A stretch of 64,000 bases of DNA from Paractinoplanes rishiriensis. GTDB lineage: Bacteria; Actinomycetota; Actinomycetes; Mycobacteriales; Micromonosporaceae. The stretch covers positions 220,182 to 284,181 of the forward strand of contig NZ_BOMV01000005.1 of NCBI RefSeq assembly GCF_016862375.1, in the 5' to 3' direction. A program made the translations under genes and the position numbers. Within the stretch, counting starts at the first letter, position 1. Each line of letters begins with the position of its first letter. A model generated the notes under the pieces. It was not told the origin of the DNA. It saw nothing but the letters and a program-made list of their open reading frames with translations, and did not search any database. Positions 1-8,074 of the stretch are shown here, piece after piece.

Positions 1-57
1 GCCGGTCGTATCGAAGTGTTCTGGCGCGGCACCGACGGGGGGCTGTGGCGAGCCTGA
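1..57 (+). CDS. 3' end of a lectin-like (tectonin/PLL-type repeat) protein, partial
   Basis: The first 18 codons before the TGA at 55-57 read AGRIEVFWRGTDGGLWRA. The GRxEVFxRGTDGxLW pattern is typical of the last blade of PLL/tectonin-like beta-propeller lectins, which are often C-terminal modules of secreted actinobacterial proteins. The rest of the gene lies upstream of the window, so the catalytic part, if any, cannot be seen. The gene converges on the SARP regulator, with 59 bp between the two stop codons. Confidence 0.6.
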   Translation, partial: AGRIEVFWRGTDGGLWRA

Positions 58-116
58 AGTTACGACAGTTCCGAGTGGCACGGCCAGCACCACAGGCCCG
101 CACCACATGAACGTGG

Positions 117-3100
117 TCAGGACTCGGCGGCGGCCAGCGAGCGAGGACCCGGGCGCATCCGGCGCGCCGCGGCCACAAGTGCGGCCGCCCGGTCGGCGCG
201 CGGGGGTGCCTCGATGGCGCCGGCCAGGGTGAGTGCCTCGGTGGCCGCCTCGGCCGCCGCGGTCGGCTGGCCGGCGGTCAGACGAGCCGCAGCGAGTGCC
301 AGCAGGGCGTCGATCTCCAGGACCCGGTAGCCGGCCGCGCGGGCCGCCTCCAGTGCGGCCGCCGCGTTCTGCTGGGCGGCGGCCACCGAGCCCGCCGCCG
401 CCTCCGCCGCGGCCAGGCCGGCCTGCGCCCGGATGTGCAGGTGGGCGGCGCCGATGTCGCGGGCGGTGTCGTAGGCGTAGCGCAGATGGCGGACGGCCGC
501 CGACGCGTCGCCGGCTGCCAGCAGAGCCTCGCCCAGGCTGGCCGAGGCGCCCGCCTGGTAGGTGCGGTCCTTCACCGTGCCGGCCAGGTCCAGGGTTCGG
601 CGGGCCAGGTGGATGCCCTCCTCGGCGTTCCCTGTCCACACGTGCCACTGGCCGCGCTCGTCGAGGGCGGCCAGCTCGCCGTACTTGGAACCGTTCTTCG
701 TCCAGTGCTCCTCGGCCGCCTCCAGGTGTTGCCGGGCTGCGTCGAACAGGCCCTGGTCACGCAGCACGATGCTGATGTTGGTGCGGTTCACCGCCTCGCC
801 GTTGGGGTGGCCGCGGCGGCCGTTCAGGTCCATGGCGTCGGCCAGGTAGGCGATCGCCTCGTCCAGGGCACCCTGCTCCCAGCACATCATGCCGAGGTCG
901 TTGAGCGTCACCGCGCGCACCGCGTCGAGACCGAGGCGCTCGCAGACCTCCAGCGAGCGCAGGTAGTGGTCGCGGGCCGCGGCCGTCTCGCCCAGCGCGA
1001 CCTCGACCAGGCCGAGGTTGTGCAGCTGGTAGCCGACGCCGGGCAGCCAGCCGGACTGTTCGGCACGTTGCAGGCCCAACCGGTAGTGGGTGCGGGCCTC
1101 GCGCAGGTCGCCGATCGACCACAGGGCCTGGGCCAGGGTCTGGTGCATGGCCGCCTCGGCCATCGCGTTGCCGGCCGCCTGCGCCGCGGCCAGCCCGGCC
1201 TCGGCGGTGGCCAGCCACGGCGGCGCGGTCCGCTGGTTGAAGAAGTAGCCGCGCAGCAGGTCGGCCAGTTCCCAGGCCAGCTCGCCGGGACCGTGCTCGG
1301 CCGCGTGTTCGACCGCCGCGACCAGGTTGGGCATCTCCAGCGCCAGCCACCGTTTCGCGTCGTCGGCGGTGACCGGCGCGGCCGGCAGCGGACGGCGCTG
1401 CGGCAACCGCACCACCGTGGGGCCGAGCGCCTCGACACCGGCGGCGGCCCGGTCCTGGTACCACTCCAGCAGCCGCCGGACGGCCGCGGTGCGCACCGTC
1501 GCCGGCTCGTCGGCGACCGCCTGCTGGTGGGCGAACAGCCGGATCAGGTCGTGGAACCGGAACCGGTCCGGACCGGCCTGTTCCAGCAGGTTGGCATCGA
1601 GCAACTCGCCGACCTGCCGCTCGGCGGTGGCCGGGTCGGTGTCCAGGACCGCGGCCGCCGCCTCCGGCCCGAAGTCGGCGCCCGGTGCGAGCGCCAGCAG
1701 CCGGAACGCGCGGGCCAGCGGCGCGGCCAGGTCGGCGAGGCTGAGCTGGAAGGTGGCCCGCACGTCGAGGTCGCCGATGCTGAGCTCGTCGAGCCGGCGG
1801 CGCTGGTCGCCGAGGCGGTCGAGGAACGCGCGCAGGTCCCAGCCGGGCCGGCCGGCCAGCCGGGCACCGGCGATCCGGATTGCCAGCGGCAACCGGCCGC
1901 ACGCCGCCACCAGCGCCTCGGCGGCCAAGGGATCGGCGGCGACCCGCTCCGGGCCGGCCACCGCGGCCAGCAGGTCGAGCGCGTCGGCGGCCGGCAGCAG
2001 GTCGAGGTCGAGCAGCCGGGCGCCCTCGAGGTGCGGCAGCCGCCGGCGGCTGGTGACCAACGTGGCGCAGCGGCCGGGGCCGGGCAGCAGCGGCCGCACC
2101 TGTCCGGCGTCGCGAGCGTTGTCGAGCACGATGAGCACCCGCCGCTCGGCGAGCGCGCTGCGGTAGAGCCCGGCCAGCTCGGCCTCGTCGTCGCGCGGGT
2201 CGGGGTCGAGCCCGAGCGCGCGGAGCAGCCGGCCGAGCGCCTCGGCGGGGCGCAGCGGGCGGTTGCCGGCGCCGAGCAGGTCGACGTGCAACTGGCCGTC
2301 GGGGAAGTCGGCACGCAGCCGGTCGGCCAGCGTGCGGACCAGTGCGGTCTTGCCCACCCCGGCAACACCGGCGATGGCGTGCACCACGCCGGCGACCGTG
2401 GCCGCGAGCACGTCGCGCAGTTCGGTCTCGCGGCCGGTGAAGTCGCCCGGCGCGGCCGGCACCTGAAACGGGGTAGGCCGATTGTCCACCGGCGAGATAA
2501 CAGCGGCGGTTCCGCCGCGCAGCACCCGCAACCGGGCGTCGGCCAGACCCGGGCCAGGGTCGATGCCCAGCTGCTCGGCCAACCGGCGGCGCACCGCGTC
2601 GTAGGCGTCCAGCGCGTCGGCCTGCCGCCCGGTCGCGGCCAGCGCCAGCATCAGCCTGCCGGCGACCGCCTCGTGCAGCGGGTGCCGGTCGGCGAGGATG
2701 CGCAGGGCCCGCAGCGCCGCCTCGTGGGCCAGATCGGGGTGGGCCAGATCGGCGTGGGCCAGGTCGGCCCGCAACAGGGCCGCCGCGATCCACTCCTCGA
2801 TCAGCGCCACCGCGGCCGGGTGCTCGCGCAGGCCCTCCACGTCGGACACCGGGTCGTCGCGCCAGCCGGCCAGCGCCCGGTCGAGCAGTTCACCGGCCGC
2901 GGCCGGGCGGTCGGCGGCCTGCTCGCGGGCCTCGGCGGTGAGCTGCCGGAACCGCACCACGTCGAGCTGGTCGGGCCCCACCACCAGCCGGTAGCCGCCG
3001 GGGGCGAGGTTGACCACGCCGGCGGCGGCCCGCGGCGGCCGGTGCGGTTCGAGCACGCGGCGCAGCCGGGAAACGTACGTCTGCACGAGGTTGACCGCGG

Positions 3101-3563
3101 AATCGGGGACCTCGCCGGGCCAGAGCAGCTCGATCAGTTCGGCACGGGCGACCGGGGTGCCGGGGGTGAGCGCGAGCCGGCCGAGCAGGGTGCGCGGGCC
3201 GGGGCCGCCGAGGTCGAGTTCGCCGGCTCCGAGATGGCCTGTTCTCAGGTGGACGGTGAGCGGGCCGAGCGCGCGGATCTCGCGGGTGCCGGCGGCCGCG
3301 GGCGGCACGATCCGGTGCACGGACGCCCGGCGGGCCGCGGCGCGCAGCAGCGCCACCTCGGCCGGACCGAGGCGCAGCGCACCGGCCAGCGCGTCAATCG
3401 AGTCGGGCCGGGGCTGCCGGGTGCGGCACTGCTCCAGGTCGCGGATCGCGGCCGCACTGAGCCCGGCGCGGGTGGCCAGGTCCTGCTGGGTCAGCCCGGC
3501 CGCGCGGCGGAATTCGCGCAGCAGCCGGGCGAGCTCCCGGCCTGCCGTGGCACCGTCCGTCAT
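117..3563 (-). CDS. AfsR/SARP-family regulator: XRE HTH, SARP winged helix, BTAD, NB-ARC, TPR
   Basis: This is an 1148-residue cytoplasmic transcriptional regulator. Visible layout: an XRE-type helix-turn-helix at about 8-65; a SARP/OmpR-like winged helix at about 95-190 (motif ELLWPGEVPDSAVN, then VSRLRRVL); a BTAD domain to about 345; an NB-ARC/STAND NTPase with Walker A GVAGVGKTA (Lys405) and a Walker B-like VLIVLDNA; and TPR-type helical repeats from about 700 to the end. AfsR-type proteins activate secondary-metabolism or developmental genes in an ATP-dependent, phosphorylation-modulated way. The extra N-terminal XRE domain gives the chain two predicted DNA-binding domains. The ATG at 3563 precedes the XRE domain directly. 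No biosynthetic cluster adjoins it, so its targets are unknown. Confidence 0.9.
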   Translation of the reverse strand: MTDGATAGRELARLLREFRRAAGLTQQDLATRAGLSAAAIRDLEQCRTRQPRPDSIDALAGALRLGPAEVALLRAAARRASVHRIVPPAAAGTREIRALGPLTVHLRTGHLGAGELDLGGPGPRTLLGRLALTPGTPVARAELIELLWPGEVPDSAVNLVQTYVSRLRRVLEPHRPPRAAAGVVNLAPGGYRLVVGPDQLDVVRFRQLTAEAREQAADRPAAAGELLDRALAGWRDDPVSDVEGLREHPAAVALIEEWIAAALLRADLAHADLAHPDLAHEAALRALRILADRHPLHEAVAGRLMLALAATGRQADALDAYDAVRRRLAEQLGIDPGPGLADARLRVLRGGTAAVISPVDNRPTPFQVPAAPGDFTGRETELRDVLAATVAGVVHAIAGVAGVGKTALVRTLADRLRADFPDGQLHVDLLGAGNRPLRPAEALGRLLRALGLDPDPRDDEAELAGLYRSALAERRVLIVLDNARDAGQVRPLLPGPGRCATLVTSRRRLPHLEGARLLDLDLLPAADALDLLAAVAGPERVAADPLAAEALVAACGRLPLAIRIAGARLAGRPGWDLRAFLDRLGDQRRRLDELSIGDLDVRATFQLSLADLAAPLARAFRLLALAPGADFGPEAAAAVLDTDPATAERQVGELLDANLLEQAGPDRFRFHDLIRLFAHQQAVADEPATVRTAAVRRLLEWYQDRAAAGVEALGPTVVRLPQRRPLPAAPVTADDAKRWLALEMPNLVAAVEHAAEHGPGELAWELADLLRGYFFNQRTAPPWLATAEAGLAAAQAAGNAMAEAAMHQTLAQALWSIGDLREARTHYRLGLQRAEQSGWLPGVGYQLHNLGLVEVALGETAAARDHYLRSLEVCERLGLDAVRAVTLNDLGMMCWEQGALDEAIAYLADAMDLNGRRGHPNGEAVNRTNISIVLRDQGLFDAARQHLEAAEEHWTKNGSKYGELAALDERGQWHVWTGNAEEGIHLARRTLDLAGTVKDRTYQAGASASLGEALLAAGDASAAVRHLRYAYDTARDIGAAHLHIRAQAGLAAAEAAAGSVAAAQQNAAAALEAARAAGYRVLEIDALLALAAARLTAGQPTAAAEAATEALTLAGAIEAPPRADRAAALVAAARRMRPGPRSLAAAES

Positions 3564-3630
3564 CGTTCAACGGTAGGCATGACGCACCACCGTCCGTCCG
3601 TCGTGGATCAGACAAACGGAAGAATCGGAC

Positions 3631-5067
3631 TCAGGCCGATGCCGGTTCGGTCAGCGGCAGCCGCACCTTGAACTGCGTGTCACCCGGCCGGGACTCCAGA
3701 TGGATGTCGCCGCCGTGCCCGTTCACCACGATCCGGTAGGAGATGTCGAGGCCCAGGCCGGTGCCCTCGCCGACCGGCTTGGTGGTGAAGAAGGGCTCGA
3801 AAACCCGCTTTTTAAGATCATCCGGTACGCCCGGGCCGGTGTCGCCGATCGACACGATCACGTGCTCGTCGTCCCGGTGCGTCCGGACGGTCAGCGTGCC
3901 GGCGCCGTTCATGGCCTGCACCGCGTTGTCGATCAGGTTGGTCCACACCTGGTTGAGCTCGGCCGGGTGGGCCGGGATCTGCGGCAGGGTCCGGTCGTAG
4001 TCCTTGACAACCGTGACGCCGTTGCCGATCTTGTGGTTGAGCATCACCAGCGTCGAGTCGAGGCCGCCGTGCACGTCGATCCACTGGTGCGCGGCCCGGT
4101 CCATCTGCGAGTACTGCTTGGCCGCCGACACCAGCGACGACACCCGGCCGGTGGCGTCCTCGATGTCGCTCATCAGCTGCTCGGTCTCCAGCGCGTACCC
4201 GATCCAGTGGATGGCCTGGTCGAGCAGCTCGGGCGAGCCGACCCGCTGCTCGATCTCGTCGAGGCAGTCCACGTCGATGCCGGCCTGGGCGAACACCGGC
4301 GCGATGTCCCAGCCGCCGGTGACCCGGTGCTCGTCCATCCAGTCGCCCAGCTCGTCCTCGCGGTCGGCTGCCTGCATGGCGGTCAGTACCGGCGCCTTGG
4401 CAGCCCGCTCGATGACGTCCTCCTGCAGTTCGACCAGCGCGGTGAGCCGGTCCGGCGGCACCTTGCCGGCGGCCAGCATGGCCAGCTTGTGCCGCATGCC
4501 GGCGACCCGCTGGCGGAGCGCGCCGGTGGCCCGGGAGGCGGCCGCGGCCGGGTTGTTCAGCTCGTGCATGAGGCCGGCCGACAGCGCGCCGAGCGCCGCC
4601 AGCCGCTGCCGCTCGCTGATCGCGGCCGCCGAGCTGCGCATCCCCAGGGCCAGGCCCTCGAGCAGGTGGATCGCCATCGGGAACCACTCGCGCATCATGT
4701 GCCCGAAGTCGGCCGACGACATCACGAAGAAGTCGGAGTCGTCGAGCGCCCGCATGGTGGCGGCGTACCTGCGCGGGATGCCGTCGTCGCGCAGGTAGGC
4801 CTGGGTGGCGCCCATGTAGACCCCGCGCTGCTCGGTGCGCACGGTCTGCACCTCGTCCTGGCCGACCTTGCGGGTCAGCGAGATGGTGCCGCTGAGCAGC
4901 ACGAAGAACTGCTCGGCCGGGTCGCCCTCGCGGATCACCACGGTGCCGGCGGGCAGGTGCACGGTGCGGCCGTGCGCGGCGATCCAGGCCAGCTGGTCGT
5001 CGGTCAGCTTCTCGAAGAGGAACAACGTCCGCAGGTCGAGGTCGGACATGGCTACGGGGTCGGACAT
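3631..5067 (-). CDS. Sensor histidine kinase with N-terminal cyclic-nucleotide-binding-type domain
   Basis: The product is 478 residues. Residues about 8-130 form a Crp/cNMP-binding-like beta-barrel (LFEKLTDDQLAWIAAHG, then VIREGDPAEQFFVLLSG). A dimerisation/H-box follows (LMHELNNPAAAA, phospho-acceptor candidate His168), then a HATPase_c domain with N-box (NQVWTNLIDNAVQAM), G1 (DTGPGVP) and G2 (GEGTGLGLDIS). There are no membrane segments, so it is a soluble kinase. The ATG at 5067 was chosen because it starts 2 bp after the stop of the upstream REC/TrxR-like gene; a longer open frame exists but runs antiparallel to nothing recognisable and lies inside that gene. A second ATG at 5049 is possible. 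The obvious partner is the REC domain encoded just upstream. Whether it binds a nucleotide is not shown by sequence. Confidence 0.88.
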   Translation of the reverse strand: MSDPVAMSDLDLRTLFLFEKLTDDQLAWIAAHGRTVHLPAGTVVIREGDPAEQFFVLLSGTISLTRKVGQDEVQTVRTEQRGVYMGATQAYLRDDGIPRRYAATMRALDDSDFFVMSSADFGHMMREWFPMAIHLLEGLALGMRSSAAAISERQRLAALGALSAGLMHELNNPAAAASRATGALRQRVAGMRHKLAMLAAGKVPPDRLTALVELQEDVIERAAKAPVLTAMQAADREDELGDWMDEHRVTGGWDIAPVFAQAGIDVDCLDEIEQRVGSPELLDQAIHWIGYALETEQLMSDIEDATGRVSSLVSAAKQYSQMDRAAHQWIDVHGGLDSTLVMLNHKIGNGVTVVKDYDRTLPQIPAHPAELNQVWTNLIDNAVQAMNGAGTLTVRTHRDDEHVIVSIGDTGPGVPDDLKKRVFEPFFTTKPVGEGTGLGLDISYRIVVNGHGGDIHLESRPGDTQFKVRLPLTEPASA

Positions 5068-5069
5068 GA

Positions 5070-6728
5070 TTACTGGGCCTCCAGGTAACGATGGACCAGC
5101 GTGACGGCCATCGCGCCCTCGCCGACCGCCGAGGCCACCCGCTTGACCGAGTTGGCCCGGACGTCGCCGGCGGCGAAGATGCCGGGAACACTGCACTCCA
5201 GGTAGAACGGATCGCGGTCCCGATCCCATCCCTTCGGCCGGGCCCCGCCGGCGAGCAGGTCGGGTCCGGTGTAGACGAAGCCCCGCTCGTCGCGGGCCAC
5301 GGTCTCGCCCAGCCAGTCGGTGCGCGGCTCGGCGCCGATGAAGATGAACAGCGCCCCGCACTCGACGGTGGCCTCGCTGGCGCCCTTGTTCTCACAGATG
5401 GTGATCGCCTCGAGGTGCCCGTTGCCGTGCGCGCCGATCACCTCGCAGCCGGTGCGGACCTCGATGTTCGGGGTCCGGCCGAGCTGCTGGATCAGGTAGT
5501 ACGACATGGACGACTCGAGCGAGTCGCCGCGGACCAGCAGGCTGACCCGGCGGGCGTACCGGGAGAAGAACAGCGCCGCCTGGCCGGCCGAGTTGGCACC
5601 GCCGACGATGTAGACGTCGCTGCCGGCGCAGGCCGGCCCCTCGGTGGCCGCCGAGCCGTAGTAGACGCCCGAGCCGGTCAGCGCGGCCACCCCGTCGGCG
5701 GCCAGCGGCCGGTACGCGACCCCGGTGGCCAGCACGATCGAGTGCGCCGACACCGCGCCGCCGTCGGCGAAGGTGAGCGTGCGCGCCGAGCCGTCCAACC
5801 GCAGCCCGGTGACCTCGCGGGTGGTGAGCACCTCGGCCGAGAACTTGCCGGCCTGCCGGCGGGCCCGGTCGGTCAGTTGCGCGCCGGAGATCCCGTCCGG
5901 GAATCCCAGGTAGTTCTCGATCCGGGAACTCTGCCCGGCCTGTCCGCCCACTGCTCGTCGTTCCACCAAAAGGGTTTTGAGCCCTTCCGACGCGCCGTAG
6001 ACCGCGGCGCCCAGCCCGGCCGGACCGCCACCCACGATGATCAGGTCGTAGAAGTCGCGGCCCGGCGCGGTGGACAGCCCGGCCGCCTCGGCCACCTCGG
6101 TGGTGCTGGGCTGCGGCAGGGCCCGGCCGTCGGCGGTCACCACCAGCGGGATCGATTCGGGACCGACCCCGGCGGCGTCCAGCAGGCGGCGGCCCTCCGG
6201 CTCGTCGGCGGCCAGCCAGCGGTACGGCACCAGGTTGCGGGCCAGGAAGTCGCGGAGCTGGTAGGACGGCTCGCTCCACCGGTGCCCGACCACCCGGATG
6301 TCCTCGACCTCGCGGTCGCCGGTGGCCTGCCAGGCGTCGAGCAGCGCGTCCAGCACCGGATAGAGCTTCTCCTCCGGCGGGTCCCACGGCTTGAGCAGAT
6401 AGTGGTCGACGTCGACCAGGTTGATCGCCTGAATCGCGGCGTCGGTGTCCGCGTACGCGGTGAGCAGGGCCCGGCGCGCGTTCGGGAACAGGTCCATCGC
6501 CTGCTCGAGGAACTCGATGCCGTTCATCTGGGGCATCCGGTAGTCGGCCAGCATCACCGCCATCCGGCCGCCGCGCAGCTTGAGCTCGCGCAGCGCCTCG
6601 AGCGCCTCGGCGGCCGAGGACGCCCGCAGGATCCGGTAGTGCTCGCCGTACCGCCGGCGCAGGTCACGGGCGATCGCCCGGGAAACCGAGGGGTCGTCGT
6701 CGACGGTCAGGATGGCGGGATTGCCCAT
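5070..6728 (-). CDS. Response-regulator/thioredoxin-reductase-like fusion lacking the CxxC
   Basis: A 552-residue fusion. Residues 1-130 are a receiver domain (LTVDDDPSVS, phospho-acceptor Asp62 in LADYRMP, Lys in YLLKPW). Residues about 140-215 resemble a thioredoxin-like fold without cysteines. Residues about 225-552 are a class II pyridine-nucleotide-disulfide oxidoreductase with FAD site GGGPAGLGAAVYGASEG, NAD(P) site GGANSAGQAA and a C-terminal FAD motif FAAGDVR. Where thioredoxin reductases carry CATC, this protein reads AATE (about 360-363), so it cannot do classical dithiol relay; it may be a flavin sensor or another NAD(P)H oxidoreductase. It sits in a tight operon: NAD kinase-GNAT upstream (3-bp gap), histidine kinase downstream (2-bp gap). 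Receiver phosphorylation by that kinase is an inference. Confidence 0.88.
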   Translation of the reverse strand: MGNPAILTVDDDPSVSRAIARDLRRRYGEHYRILRASSAAEALEALRELKLRGGRMAVMLADYRMPQMNGIEFLEQAMDLFPNARRALLTAYADTDAAIQAINLVDVDHYLLKPWDPPEEKLYPVLDALLDAWQATGDREVEDIRVVGHRWSEPSYQLRDFLARNLVPYRWLAADEPEGRRLLDAAGVGPESIPLVVTADGRALPQPSTTEVAEAAGLSTAPGRDFYDLIIVGGGPAGLGAAVYGASEGLKTLLVERRAVGGQAGQSSRIENYLGFPDGISGAQLTDRARRQAGKFSAEVLTTREVTGLRLDGSARTLTFADGGAVSAHSIVLATGVAYRPLAADGVAALTGSGVYYGSAATEGPACAGSDVYIVGGANSAGQAALFFSRYARRVSLLVRGDSLESSMSYYLIQQLGRTPNIEVRTGCEVIGAHGNGHLEAITICENKGASEATVECGALFIFIGAEPRTDWLGETVARDERGFVYTGPDLLAGGARPKGWDRDRDPFYLECSVPGIFAAGDVRANSVKRVASAVGEGAMAVTLVHRYLEAQ

Positions 6729-6731
6729 GTG

Positions 6732-7907
6732 TCACAACCCATCTGGTAACGGGCCATCTGGCAACAGATCGGAGTATTCGGGGTGGCGGTCCAGGTAGCC
6801 GCGGACGAAGGGGCAGGTGGCGGTCACCGGGGTGGCCCGGTTGCGGGCGTCGGCGAGCGCGGCGGCGGCGAGCCGGCCGGCCAGGCCGCGCCCGGAGAAG
6901 GACTGCTCGACCTCGGTGTGCATCAACTCGATCCGGTCGCCGTGCCGGCGGTAGTGCAGCACCCCGGCCACCTCGCCGCCCAGCAGGATCTCGTAGCGCT
7001 GCTGCTCGAAGCTGTCGACCACCACGGCGCCGGCCGGGTCGGCCACGCCCACCTGGGCGCTGCCCTCGACCCGCAGTTTGCGCCGGGCCCGCTCGTAGAA
7101 CGAGGTGCGGCCGAGCCGGATCACCTGGGCCGCGGACGGCACCGGCGTGATCGCCAGCCGGTCGCCGGCCTCGGCGTAGCCCTCGATGATGCCGTCCACC
7201 TCGATGGCCAGCCGGCCGCTGGTGGGCAGCAGGTCGAGGTCGAGCCGCTCGCCGAGGGCCAGCACCAGGGACCGGTTGAACGAGGAGTGCGCGGCGGAGG
7301 CGCTGACGATGAGGCCCTCGACGTTCGGCGAGACGATCGGGCCGCCGGCCGCGAACGAGTACGCCGTGGAGCCGGTCGGGGTGGCCACGATGACGGCGTC
7401 GGCCGCGTAGTTCACGAAGTTTTTACCTTCGACCGTGATGCCGACCGCGGCCATCCCGTCGCCCGGCACCCGGGCGAGGGCCACGTCGTTGAACGCGGAC
7501 ACCGGCTGGCCGCCGGGCAGGGTGGTGCGGACCGCGGTGCGCGGCTCGACGGTGAACCGGTGCTCGTCGATCGCGGACAGCGCCTCGGCCAGGTCGGGCA
7601 GGTCGACCTCGGCGAGGAAGCCGAGCCGGCCCACGTTGACCCCGAGCACCGGCGTCTTGCGGCCCTCGACCAGCCGCATGGTGCGCAGCATGGTGCCGTC
7701 GCCACCCAGGCTGACCAGCAGTCCGGCGCGCTCGATCATCTCCTCGGTGCCGACCGCCTCGGCCGTGCAGTCGATCCGGTCGATCTCGTCGTGCAGGCCC
7801 AGCACGGTGACGTCGCGGCGGGCCGCCCAGGCCACGATGGCCTCGATCGCCGCGCCGCAGTCGCGCCGGGGGTGCAGCACCAGCCCGACGACCTTGACCA
7901 TGCCCAT
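6732..7907 (-). CDS. nadK: NAD kinase with C-terminal GNAT acetyltransferase-like domain
   Basis: A 391-residue protein. Residues 1-290 are a complete NAD kinase (ATP + NAD+ to NADP+): GGDGTMLRTMR with Asp70, GRLGFLAEVD, and the TPTGSTAYSFAAGGP block. Ordinary actinobacterial NAD kinases stop near 290-300. Here the chain continues with about 95 residues resembling the small GNAT/YidJ-like acyl-CoA-binding family (EQQRYEILLGGEVAGVLHY, then EVEQSFSGRGLAGRLA, with the acetyl-CoA loop SGRGLAGRL). It is the first gene of the three-gene unit, so NADPH production and an NAD(P)H-type flavoprotein are translated together. The ATG start at 7907 precedes MGMVKVVGLVLHP. The housekeeping nadK is normally beside recN/tlyA, so this may be a second copy. 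Confidence 0.9.
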   Translation of the reverse strand: MGMVKVVGLVLHPRRDCGAAIEAIVAWAARRDVTVLGLHDEIDRIDCTAEAVGTEEMIERAGLLVSLGGDGTMLRTMRLVEGRKTPVLGVNVGRLGFLAEVDLPDLAEALSAIDEHRFTVEPRTAVRTTLPGGQPVSAFNDVALARVPGDGMAAVGITVEGKNFVNYAADAVIVATPTGSTAYSFAAGGPIVSPNVEGLIVSASAAHSSFNRSLVLALGERLDLDLLPTSGRLAIEVDGIIEGYAEAGDRLAITPVPSAAQVIRLGRTSFYERARRKLRVEGSAQVGVADPAGAVVVDSFEQQRYEILLGGEVAGVLHYRRHGDRIELMHTEVEQSFSGRGLAGRLAAAALADARNRATPVTATCPFVRGYLDRHPEYSDLLPDGPLPDGL

Positions 7908-7995
7908 GACTCAGCCTTGCACGGCGCACCCGGCGGCGGCGAGGGCGGGCGACCGGGCACACAGTGTTCATTCGGGCAAGTTTGTTAAACGTTTC

Positions 7996-8028
7996 TTGAC
8001 AGCGTTGTCACGCCATCGACAAACTCCG
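7996..8028 (+). promoter_or_regulatory. Promoter-like element TTGAC-N22-ACTCCG
   Basis: TTGACA at 7996-8001 looks like a -35 box. CAAACT (8020-8025) is a poor -10 box 18 bp downstream and is embedded in ACTCCGAT. The same arrangement occurs upstream of the second protease (9666) and of the secreted protein at 20684. Seen in sequence; its function is inferred. Confidence 0.5.
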
Positions 8029-8033
8029 ATCAA

Positions 8034-8045
8034 GAGAGCGCTCTC
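8034..8045. promoter_or_regulatory. LacI-type palindrome GAGAGCGCTCTC
   Basis: A perfect 12-bp palindrome with a central GCGC, 30 bp before the protease start and immediately after the promoter-like element. LacI-family sugar regulators of actinobacteria (for example CebR at GGGAGCGCTCCC) bind sites of this form. A carbohydrate-responsive repressor is therefore plausible; none is encoded nearby. Confidence 0.4.
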
Positions 8046-8074
8046 CTTCCCCACCGACCGGAAGGACTCCCCCG

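Noticed and set aside
435..3671. A 1078-codon plus-strand frame opposite the SARP regulator
   Set aside because: Translation is a Gln/Gly/Ala/Arg-rich shadow, with no domain or start site. The minus-strand gene explains the region.
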